From NCBI RefSeq assembly GCF_002443255.2, contig NW_019211454.1, positions 39,793,098 through 39,857,097 of the forward strand: 64,000 bases of DNA, read 5' to 3'. A model generated the notes under the pieces. It worked only from the letters and a program-made list of their open reading frames with translations, was not told the DNA's origin and did not search any database. Position 1 is the stretch's first letter. Every line of letters begins with the position of its first letter. Made by a program: the position numbers and the translations under genes. The DNA is from Varroa destructor (Eukaryota > Arthropoda > Arachnida > Mesostigmata > Varroidae). Below, piece by piece: positions 49,461 to 61,500 of this stretch.

Positions 49461-50162
49461 TTAAAAATAGAGTAAATGTGTTTCAGTGTCAAAATTTTCG
49501 TATGTACCAAAAAAATAGCTAAGTTTTAAGTAAACGCAGTGCTTGACTCTCCAGTACAGCCCAAAACTCAAAGTAGAACAGGAAACTGTTATAAGTGGTT
49601 AACGGCTTTTTTGTCAGTGGAAGCATCGCAGTCGCAGTCTGCTGCACACCGTTACATCTAATCAACCTCGTTCTTCTTCTTCTTAACTTCTTCTTAACCC
49701 TCTTAATCCCTTGTAAAACCAAAATTCAGGTTTGTAATACAATAACCAAACATGAGCGTTTCGCCGACTGCTCTGACAGTACCGATACATTTATCGCCAT
49801 TGATTAGGGCTGATACTCCTGGCCGTCCCGCTTCGTCAGTGCAGAACAATCTTTGCTTCTCTTGCGCCAATTTCATTGAATACAGCAGTCTAAAGCGGCA
49901 GAAGCTGCACCGATCTATGGAAGCATGCGCTTATCGGTTTCACTCACATCAATGATTCTGGCCAACAAAAACATCGAACGAATTTCGCGAACTCTCCTCG
50001 TGGCCAAGAAACGCTCAGAGACAAAGTAAAAAGATGGAAGAAAGAGGGACAGAGAGGAGAAAAATGGAACACGAAGAAAAAGTTGGACGGATTGGGGCAC
50101 TGCTAGCAACACTGACTCCGCTGAAATATTGCTTGTTCTTCCCTGGCGTTATCAGCTACAAA

Positions 50163-50240
<78 letters not shown>

Positions 50241-53200
50241 GTCTATTTTAGACGTCTTTTTTACGGATAATACTCTCCTGAGCGTAAACTTTACCTTGTT
50301 CAATTTCGTGCAACCTGAGGGGTACACCATCTACGATGCTAACCAACGTTCTCTTAGGGCATTCAATCAACATGGTGTCGAAAGATTACGTATACATTTG
50401 TTACACCAACTTATTTCATTCACTATGCCATTCGACAGATGTGTAGTTTAAACAAGATCAGCCAATTCATTGCATGTAGATCCTACATTATACTTGGGAA
50501 CATACTTACATATTTTTGCTTGCTAGTGAGTGGAACTGTCGCTTTTTGTACAGTATAGCTTGGCATGTATTCTATACGTTTAGGACATCTGGTTAAAAAG
50601 ACCAGGTTAGGGTTAATTAACAAAAATCAGCAGAGACTGAATTAATGATCCAAAATGGAATCCTTTTTTTATCTTTTATTTATATTATTAAGCCTTATCC
50701 TTCTTTAAGCTACACATAGCCATTCCTTTATAATACCATGTACACACGTAAAGAAGGTTTAGACTATCTTATACGGAGTACGTGTCAGACATCACGGATT
50801 AATAACGGATATTCAATTGGCCATATAGCGCATTCGCAAAAAACATGCTTGTTTGTTTTGTGCCCGTTTTACCGAAACGTTGTAATCCACTAACATGTAT
50901 TTAATTACTGAAATGCACAGTATTATATTTAGGAAAATGGGAGTATTGATCATGTATATAGCGGAGAGTGGAAGCAGTTATATATATGTCAAAGAAAAAA
51001 GCGCCTACGAAGGCTGGCTCGATAACTCGAAAGTCGAACTCAACTGGATACGAGTTTTGCTTGGAGCCCTGAACTTTAAATTGGATCTGTACAAGTCTTC
51101 GCTGAGAAACAATTTAATCGGGTTGAACATTTACTCGGGCGTTACAATCGAGTTTGCAGTCCTCCAGTCTCGTCTGCACAAAGCAGCAGGTCCCTTCAGA
51201 CGAAATAGGGTTAGCATCCTTAGCGCTGTTAGGGGGTAGGGGGTTTTCCTTCGCTTAAGGTGACTTGCGTGCTAAACCACTGTTCGAAGTCGAAAACCCA
51301 TCGCTCTCTTTTGCGAAAGTTACTGCATATTACGGATGAAGAGGGCACTGGAAATATCGTAAATTTTGCAGCCGATTAAGCAAAAGTATAACCATAAAAT
51401 CCGAATAATAGAGGAATTTAACGAGGTTTGGCGTCATCCACTGATTCATTAACTTGTTAATGGCTTAATTGTCTCAACTAGGTAATTTATGTTTCGTTCT
51501 TTCATACGACCCTAGTTACATATGAAAACGATGTACTTACCTTACAATATAAATAATTGAACAACATTCTCACATATATAACCTGTTTGTTGCATCATCC
51601 TGAGCTCTAGCATAGGTCATATGCCCAGGCTCTATATTGTCTAGTGACCAAGGCTTATATCTAATTATCGAAACGCCTTCATTAATATCACGCGACTAAA
51701 CATACTTCATGCTGATCGTTGTACTGGTAAGTTATAGGCAAGCATAATCCAACTAACTTCGGAAAGACATGTTTTCGGCTTCTGAAAAACAGCCTAACGC
51801 AAAGTAGCCGATGGTCAATGTACCTCTATGTAAGGTAATCAGGTTTCTGTGATGATGCAATGGTAGCGCATTTTTTCCTACCAGTGTGAAGTTCAAACCT
51901 ATCGTAGGTACATTTTGTGTCATGTATAGCAGACATAGGTCTAACAAGCTTTTGCATATGAGAAAAAACCCAACTGGTTTTATCGTCAATACTTTGATAT
52001 ACGGAGGCTGAGTAATGCCAGAATTTCAATCAGTACGGCAACTCATTATCTGATGTACTATCTGCACTGCCTTAAGCTAATGCATCCCACTAGAAATATG
52101 TTGAACACCTTGGCTATATAGTAGGCATACCTTGACGCCATCAGAGTGCTTCTGCCGATGAATATAATTGGTTCCCTCCACATATCCACCTTGGGGCTTC
52201 TAGAAAAAAAAAAAACTGATTTTGCCTTATTCGTTTTCGGTGAATAGAATTGTTACTTCGGCATAGACCCAGCACATTTGACACCGATACATACAGTTTA
52301 CATGTAACGAGATCTTAAAGTTGCGCTATGATAGGTCATGGATTCCTGATGTTGCTTGTGGTAATGACATACTGGGCATACCCGCAAGCTGGAGTTTCCT
52401 ATGCCACTAAAAAGGTGTTTTACCGCACTAAGATTTCACGAGCAGTCAGGAGAGAAAAACACTGGAACATACTATGTTCATATATGTATAATATATTCAG
52501 ACTGTAGACTTCGTTGAACCCTAAGTTTAAGCCTGAATTGCTTCACAGGACACATTTCCGTTTTGGGTTTTAAGCCAGCGGCGTTTCAACGACTTCCTGT
52601 TCCTGCAGTAGTTCAGCCGTTTATACAATGGCTCTATCTTCTTCTACGTACAGCCTTAAGTTTAAGGCTATCCACGTTTCTTAACTATAGTGGACAATGG
52701 AATGGGCGTTTAAAGACCAACTTTGAAATGTATATCTGTAGTACAACGAACCGCTTAGTAGAAATAATACTCGCTAACACGAAAATGGTCTCTTTGGTGT
52801 TGTATTTTATTTGGTTAGGAAGTCGTTCATAGAAATAATGGTACTTTAGACTATCGCCTAGAAGAACGGTCGAGAGAATCTCGTGTGATTACCGTAAGTA
52901 AATCAGTTTCATAGCGTAGAGGGCCAATGGATGAAGCATATTTATCATGTATGAGTAAGGGGCAATAAAAATTCTATTAGTTATTCTTAAAAACGAAAGC
53001 TTTTGTCCGTCAATTCGCAGTTCTTACTATAGAAATTCCTTGACCACTGTATACACTGTGGCTACGATGTAACAATGATTTAGGCGAATCTGTTCAGGCT
53101 GGAAGTACTTCACATGTTCACGTGGGTTTCTTTACAATAGAAAAAAAGCTTTGGAAACACACATCAGGGTGGTAATAGATCTAGCGAAAAGGTTTGGAGT

Positions 53201-56200
53201 GTGTGATATTCTGCTTCTGCGACATTTGCCGGGTGGGTCAACCACACGGTTCTAACTGTTTGTTCCCCACAAAGACATCATCGTCTACTTTTACTGATTT
53301 CAATAGTGTTAATGATAATCCGGATAGGTGAGTACGGAATATAAATTACTATACTTTTATCGACAGAACTAGTTTCTGAAGAAATGCATGCACCATTAAA
53401 AATTTGTAACGCAACGCTTGCATAGACATGTGCTATATTCTGGCAGGCTACTCTTTCTATCATCACTTCTCACCTCAACCTCGGCAATCCCACACTTCCT
53501 CTTTACTTCGAATCGTAGAACTAAACCGTTGCAAATTTTTGATGGAATGCAGCGAAAACATTCCTGCGGTGACTGAACGTCAGCATCCTGACGCGTGGAA
53601 TTCTAAATATGGAGATAGCGCTGGTGGTAGGTAGCAGTCATTCGCTCTTTCATTCTCCGCTATGATTCTAGCTTCTCATGTTGCGCGTCGCGTATCGCAT
53701 TGGGAAATGCTTCCCGGGCAGCGCCTTGACTAACGTCGAGTCGAGGCCGATGCAAGCGTCGCCACCGACAGCTGGTGGGTTCTGAAGCGTCGCAGTATCA
53801 ACTTTGCCCCTGCTTGGCCAGTGAGGAAGATCTGCCAGCATCTCTGTGTCGTCAATACGCCTCGGACGCGACAGAGGGCGAAGGAGGGAGACGGTTGGTG
53901 CGAGCGTGAGCTGTCTCTCCCACCACAATTTCCTTCCTCTCCGTTTCGCTAGGTGTTTCGTCGCACAACTCGTCTTCGTCGTCGTCGTCGCGGTTGGCCC
54001 CGAGTGCGGCCTACCGCATTGTCGCATGAGAGAAATATATCTAACTCGAACGTGAGTGGCACTCCAAAGTGCTGCTGAGGCTGAAAGCCTCACGGTTCTT
54101 ACAGTCTCATAGTGTCAACTGCTTTCTCCCCTCCGATCACCGATCTGCCGGACAGCTAGGCGGCCTTCGAGTCCTCTGTTCTCGTCATCCATAAATATAT
54201 GCACATCTCTGTAGGAGATACAGAAGCAGGCGCAGCGAGATAGGGAGAGATTCCTACCATTCCTTACCGATACTCTCGTACATAAACACCCGAACACATG
54301 GATTCACACCTAAGGATTCACAGGACACGTTCCCGCCCCTATTCGTTCCTGTATCTCTCTCCTTTTTGTTTGTTCTCTAAGGTTAGCATAGTACGGTATA
54401 TGAACAAACGGAGATCATAAGTTGGGTTAGAGCCCGCAAAAGAGGCCACGAAAGGGATGCAGAAATGGTTTTGCGCTATCAGGCCCTCTTCTGACATTTT
54501 TTACACAGCGTATATTTTCTTCTGGATTTAGCAAACAACGCTGATTCGAGAGTTTGTTATGTTCGCACAGATACTGCTAAAAAAGGTGGTGGCAACATGT
54601 TTGGTCAAAAACAGTCAAGATTGAGATTTTGAAGTTAACCTGATTTGTGATCTTCGTAGCATCTGGATTTCCACGATGTTAGGATCGTTGTGGAGGAAAC
54701 AGAACGAAAAAGGCGAGTGCAGTTATAGACGTGCTGCGGAATCGAAAGACGATGACGCTGTGACAGCTGTATATTCTAGGGCACGCGCCATGTTTTAATA
54801 AGACAAATTGTACAGTACTTTATAAAAACAGGCCGTTAGTTGCGGAAGATTAGTTCACAGGAGTAACATCGAAATACTTTTTTGCTTTTTCCGTTGCCTT
54901 CATTATCGCCCATATTAAACTATAGCTAACAACACCTCCAATTATGAGAAAAATCTACTAAAGATGTATTTCTATATCTTTTATGAAGTACATACAAACT
55001 TACGCGATCCCTTCAAATAAAGTGTTCAAAAAACTTCAAAAGCAATGAGATCGACGTTGATTTTTCGCCTGTTTGTAGTTGTATTTCGAAAAACGTCTAA
55101 GATATCTGTCCATTATCGGATACGTTTAATATCCCACGTGGAAAAAACAGGCACGAGACATATAGGTGAACTAAATAAGCATAGGTATGAGTACAGCTTA
55201 GTACGGAAGAAGGACTTGCATCTTCGCTAATTTCGGATGCACTATTTCCCGCATGTTATTCCCGTGCTTAGACTCAATAATAAGCATGACAGTGATATCA
55301 CATAATCTAAAAGCCTACTTTCAAGAAAAGAGATCCAACATAGCGATGGCTATATGCCACAACTGAACAGCTAAAATATGGCCATCACTAGGATGACTCG
55401 ACAATATTACTAGCTCGGGCTGACTTTGTTTATTTCCGCAACTCAGCTTTGATGTTCGTAAACAATTTGAACGAATTGTTGAATAAAACGCCTTATTTTT
55501 GGCCTAAACAGCATAACACTTAGTTATTATCATCTATTGTGGCTACTCGTTGATGGTTCAGGCCAGAAATTTTTCTACGAACAGCATTTTCTGGTTGCTT
55601 TCCCTTTTGAGCAACAACGACATTCAAGCAAACAGAATTGCATTTTCCCTTTGCAGCTTTTTTCACCAGGAAAAAAACGAAGATATAGTAGTAGATGTGG
55701 AGGAAGGGTAGTGGTAGTCATGGCGCTAGTGGTAGAAATACGAAATAGTAAAATTGCGGAAATTAGATTTCTAACAAAAAGGGGCACAGCACGAGGGGGA
55801 GAAGCGTTTCAACGCTTAGCCGCTTCATCCGCCGCTGGTGTAGGCTCGGCTGCGCTTTCTGCTGCTTGTGCCAACGTTCCGAGGTTGAAGGGATTCATTT
55901 ATGCAGAGCCGGCGGCTTGAAGTGAGGCCCTTTTTTGGTGCTCGGCCGCGTCTTTTGTAAGGCGCATGTGTTACCCCTAGCTTGGCTACGCAGCCGGAAC
56001 TTCACACCACGTCGTTGTTGTGAGAAACTAGCAAACCCAGTCACCGCGTGCTTGGAATGCGAGCTAGTTTCTTCGACCCGAGAGAAGCCAAGACGCTCTT
56101 GGAACGACGACGACGCCTGCATCCGAAGCCATCGGCGTTGGCGGAACTGGCGCACCGCCAGAGAAACGTTTTCACACCCACTCACATGGGACTGCTGATT

Positions 56201-57996
56201 CTGCCGCGCTACCATTCAGATGTGCCACTTTTCTGTTCAAACAACTGGGCCAAAGCAAAATCCTTTTCGATCCAACATCAACAAAGAGACCTAATATTCC
56301 GTTTTTTGTGAACCGTTCCGTCTCGCGTGACACGTTATCGTTTACCCAGCATAGTGAAATCCAACATGCCTTCTACACTGCAATTAAATCCCTGTTCGAA
56401 ATTCGCGTTATAAATGATAAGAGTTCAGATTCCTGACCAAAGTACTGTAACCCTAAAGTGTGCGACGAAAGAGAAAAAAGCACTAAGGTCGCACAATAGT
56501 GCACACAAATAGCGAAGACAAGTAAGTAAACCGCTTATTTTCATTCAAGACATATGTTTGTTAGTTCACGGAGTTGATCCTTAAACAAAATACATGGATG
56601 TAAAGGAAACGTCGGGTCTTCACTACGCTTTCAGGCGCGTGACAATAATAACTCCCGTGATAGCTTACAGGGTAGCGTATTTATCAGAAAGATACCTGAC
56701 AATAATAGTAGCAAGCTCGATTCTGCTTCATCCAAGCTGGTGATACTTAAATGTAATAACATGTAGCAACTACAAAATTCACAGAGCGTAAGCAAGGTAA
56801 ATTCATCTAGCCTTTTCCTCTTTGTAGCATAAACGTACTTTGTTATCTTGATCGTCAGTTCAGTCTACAGTGCTTGCTGACCGTTCCCTATACTCTGGGC
56901 ATATATATCAGACCCGTAGCAATATCTATTTGCATAAACAGAAATTTGCTGTTGGTAGCGTATTTTTTCAGACCGAAAAAAACGCGCCGACCTCAGCAAA
57001 GTAATTTTGACTGCGCTGATATGGCGCGACACAGCTTGTTTATCTGCGTTCGAAATGTATTTGCCAGCAGGCGCCTAGTGTCCGAACTCAGCAGTTGTTT
57101 ACGAGGTGGCCGTCGCCCTAAATATGTACTGGCAACAAAGTGAGTCCTTCGCTACTTTTTCCTTCGAACTTGCGTTGGGGTATAGGATGCACAACAATCT
57201 GCCCCAGCGGCAGCGGTCTCCATACTATCCCTGGTAGAGCCATCTTGTCTCATTTTATATACGCATAAATCTTACTTCACTTTACATATTTTATTTTATG
57301 AATTCGGTGTGTGCAGAAGTGCAAAACTATATTCATAGGCAATCTTAGGAGCAAAACATCACACAGACGTGTTGTTTTGGCTGTTATTGTTACGTAGTTA
57401 ACTGTAGTAACTTGTAAGAACGACTGGAGTCGCTGATATTACCACTGTTATCGGACAAACCTAGAAAATATTCTTGTAATCTAAAAAAAGGTGTTTGTTT
57501 AGTTTATGTTATCTCTTCATGATAATTTAGTACTTCTGTTGCTTTAAACGTGAAGTAATCAAACTGTCCTGTTTTCTTTATTGTTGTATATATTGACGAA
57601 AGGTATAATTTAATGTGTATCTAAAATAGGACGCCTAGCTGCAAAAGCTTATTTTATTGAATAAAGATTATTCTATGCAGCGCTCCAACGCTTCCAGGGT
57701 ACCTGCAAATTTTTGAGCTTGTAGAAGAGAAACCAAAACTGTACATTTTGATGATAACAATGATACATTGCTACGCACACACATAGGGGAATAATTATTC
57801 TAATATATAATTCAATTTATACACCAGGTACTTGGATACGGGCGTTTGTCTACACGCAACGCATCTGTGCCGAAACAAGGAAACGAGTGTGCGTCGTTAT
57901 TTATATGAACATAAGATACATGCTACAATGTTAGCTACAACACGTAGCGAAGTCCAGCAGTAGGAGTGAGGAAGTAATTGTCACACTAGCACATAC
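49461..57996. other. Region without a recognisable gene
   Basis: It contains the (CT)35 tract and GC-richer islands at about 53670-54060 and 55780-56220 with overlapping open frames on both strands, up to 141 codons at 53668-54093 (-). None shows a recognisable motif, and simultaneous openness on both strands points to base composition rather than coding. Confidence 0.5.
50167..50237. repeat. (CT)35 microsatellite
   Basis: Seventy-one bases of perfect CT repeat, followed directly by CGCAG. Poly-Ser/Leu (+) and poly-Arg/Glu (-) frames over it are artefacts. Confidence 0.97.
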
Positions 57997-58204
57997 CTGG
58001 CATAGGGCATTTGACGATTTCACACGTTTCGAGTTGATAACTGTGGCGGTTGACGTGGCCAGAGCCCCGCAAGAAAGAGACATTTGGACCGGTTAATCCA
58101 AAATGATGTTCTTCCCTCTCCAAATTGAATCTTCGAGCCGATTTCAGCTTCTCGATTTCCGCTTTGTACAAAACACTCGACGGCAAATTTCCTCTTTCCG
58201 GCAC
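57997..58204 (-). CDS. Candidate exon of an unrecognised protein
   Basis: A - strand open frame runs into an excellent donor, CCAG|GTATGT (+ strand 57991-57996), leaving phase 1. The translation is protein-like and hydrophilic: a charged start (YKAEIEKLKSARRFNLER), then a segment containing FGLTGPNVSFLRGSGH and a Cys pair near the end (CEIVKCPMPG). Possible acceptors lie just upstream (TCCCAG, GTTGCACAG), but none has a good pyrimidine tract, and an in-frame TGA sits shortly before the frame. A second frame over the same bases is also open for 82 codons, which lowers confidence. Confidence 0.2.
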
Positions 58205-58550
58205 TGGGACTCATCTCGGTACGGCTTTGTGCGGAACTCAGCACTCCGAACTGTGCAACCCATCGCAATATGACGCGTCCTCTTTCTTCTTTCTCGTGCG
58301 AAAACGCGAAAGGAAATGCTTATGTGCACAATTCATGGTGCAGACGTATCTATTTTATTCCACGCTTACTTATGAAGAGATCAATTTTGAAGGCGCATTT
58401 CCAGTCATAGTTGTACATCGTTATTCTTTGCAGATCATCGTGAAACTGTTTTGTCGCAGGTATTATCATTCGAACTTCGACCACCTCGTGCCTTTAGGTT
58501 CAGCAGGCAAACAAGCGCACTTCATTTTGTGTTGGGAGCTATCCATCTGA

Positions 58551-61500
58551 TGGAATGCCCTGACTGAATGAATGAATGACTGCGGTATCGGACGTGAGGC
58601 TTGAAACATTTAGTTTCGGTACTATTGATCCGGTAAAATTCAGAGTAAATTCGATAATGGAGACTTTATCTGCTTATCAGAGAAGGCGCCGTTGAGTAGT
58701 ATGAGGTATTCGTAAATGAGCACAAACCAAATAAAGCGTAGTCCAATACGTGACTCTCATTGAAAAAAATATCTATAGCTGACTGCTTTCAGCTGTGTTT
58801 TCTGCGAAAAGCTAGGTTACCCCTGGCCGGCATTGATTTCAAGGCTTGTGGCTGTAAGGAGCTCAACCTGGAGGGACGGAGCAACAAGAGATGTTACTTG
58901 ATATTTTCACTAGAGGATCGAAAGATATCTTCGCTCGCAAACCGCCCAACACGTCGTTTGGCACTGTTGCCAAGCGCGTTGCAACTGTATCATCACGAGC
59001 AAAAGTATGCATCTGATAGCGATATACGCATATGTTTCATGTGTAATTACATATATAAAAAATTTATATAATATTTAGATTAATTTATATTATATATAAT
59101 TTTTTATCCATAATTTAACCATTAGTTCACAGGGAATAAAACGAATTGAAGCCAGGCTCCATTTGAAATGGTCACAGTTGAAGCCATACAACAACAGTGC
59201 TATACCCTATGGAATACGGCACAGTGATTTAAGCGCAGCTATACATTTCAGGCCGCAGTGGCTGCTTTGCAACATATAATAACTGCGATAGTTATCAATA
59301 ACCGGCTCATCTATTGTGTACACAAAAAATCAGGCAAAATTCTTCTTCTTTAGACTGTCGTGATCGAAGGCCTGTCAAGCTCGGCAGGACCAATATAGCA
59401 AATTATTTGTCAAAAAACGTACAATGCCTTTCTGGCGGCACCTAAGGCACGATAGCGTGGTTTTGACAAAAAAAAATCTGTCCATTATCGCAGGCACTAA
59501 AAGCAAACGATTCTAGCGGTAGCTTTACGCAAATGCGTCAACCTGGAAATAAGGCGTACATTCCCGAAGTATTCACGCATTAGGCAGTTGATCATATTGC
59601 CGGTACGGTCAACGGAGGTTCTATAAGCATCTCACCCGACAGTTTATCCTACTTTGCATAAAGCGCCTGTGAGAATTCAGAGAGAAAATCACTTTCAAAC
59701 GGACACATTGAAAGCTTGAAGAGCTCGTTCTTAGAAGAACACTTGCTAATGTACAAACAGGTAAACTTAGACTGTTCGATGCGACGAAATATGCTCTTGA
59801 GGGGGCATATTACTGTGAACTTTAGTAAAATAGTGCGTTCGCTGCGGTAAAAGAAATAATTTTTGTGGATTTTACTAGGCGTAATATTTTCATTATTGCT
59901 AGAGCCGAATTTTTTGTAGGGTGATAGTAAATGATTTTGCTTTTAACATATAACATAAAAGCTCAATGTTTATATGCTCGATTTTATCAGTTCGTATTCT
60001 ATATTATAGAAAATTGACTTCGGTTATGTGGGGCAAACGGTTATGTTCCGAATTAAGTTCACGGTACTAGGAAAATAACGAAAACTTGATGAGCACTCCA
60101 TACCTCGTAAAAGAAGTAAACATACTAAAGTTTTTTATTCGCTTTACTATTTCAACTCTTCGATATGGTTCTATAGCGTCTATATGCACCCTATCAATTC
60201 TTTGCTGATTAGCCAGTGTTAAATACGTAGTCGATATGACAAGAATTTTATCCGTTATAAGTTTTAACACGCTAATGATCAATTGTGGCGGTGATATAGT
60301 CAGTGATAGCCATGTTCAACCGGTGGCCAAAAAATTCCCAACATCTTTGTGACCATGTTACTCTCATGTTCCTTGGGCTGTTTCCTTTCGCGGCAAGAAC
60401 TTCGAGCGGTATTACAATGTAACGCGCGTCCAGGGAGCCACTGTCAACCATTTTAGCAGGCACCCACATACTATTATTTGCACTTGGGCATAGGAGCTTT
60501 GATCGAGGGGAAACTACAGTCATAAAAGAATCAGACGTCTCTAATGGACTCCACTCAAGACCTCGCTTGGTCAAACCAGACCACGAGATGGGGCATGTAA
60601 CAGCAAACGCCTGGATATCCCTCGAGATTATTCATTTTGAAGCTTGATGTCTCGCCATGATAGATAACCAGTCTCGCTTCTTTCCTACAGGAGGCAGAGG
60701 AATGAGCAATACACAAATACTACAAGTCTTACTTATTAATCTTGCTATTATCAGTTAAGTTAGCAGTTGGGTCCGCACCCCATATTCTGTGGAGCTTCAA
60801 TTATGAAACAGCGTTAGTATATGCCGGTTCTTAACGTGCGATGAATATAACTTGCTTCTGTCCTGCAGCAAACTATTGTTGTAGAAAAGTATCGTTATAT
60901 AACTAAGAACTTACTTAGCAGACACAATTGATGTAATGATAGCATTGTCCTGTAAAAGCACACTTTACTATTAAACAATGTGTGCCTCGGTAGTGACTTA
61001 CGTAAACGGCATTAAGCAACGAAACACACAGAGAAGCAGTAATAATAGCTTAGAAAGTCGCTCTATGCCATTGCGTATGGTCTACTAAGTGGTTTTATTG
61101 ATTTTTTTAAAGAGAGAGTTCCTTCAGACCTATTATACACTCTATTAGTAATACATTATAACCGTCATGTGAGTGAGAACAGGTTATTTGTCAAAATTCG
61201 TGTCTGTATTTGAGTCCAAAAATGTATAAGCAAGAAAAACATACGGTTAAAAATATTCTCTTTCTATATTTAATCATGCTCGTTAGATACGTTCTGGTTG
61301 GCTATATGTGGCCCCGTCAACTGTGACACGAATGCTCTTCAGACCGGGACTGTTTTAATTGTTGTAAAGCAGACTTGTGCCAGTTGTAAAGTGAGGGATT
61401 CTACTTCACTGGATAAAGCTTTAGCAAAAATAAAAAAAAAGTAAGATCGTGTTAGTTCTATCGCTACTGAGGTTCAGTTTAGCTCTTCTTCTAAAAGTTT

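Noticed and set aside
51850..51915. tRNA-like sequence (AATGGTAGCGCAT A-box-like block and AGTTCAAACC B-box-like block)
   Set aside because: The D-arm-like stem forms, but the anticodon and T stems and the acceptor pairing do not. At best it is a decayed relic.
53668..54093. 141-codon - strand frame in a GC-rich island
   Set aside because: The opposite strand is also open, and the composition is biased to Arg/Thr/Pro. More likely a stop-poor GC island than a gene.
60272..60620. - strand 100-codon frame resembling a hormone-receptor-like Cys/Trp pattern
   Set aside because: Only a loose C...W...C spacing, no good acceptor, and no seven-helix region nearby.
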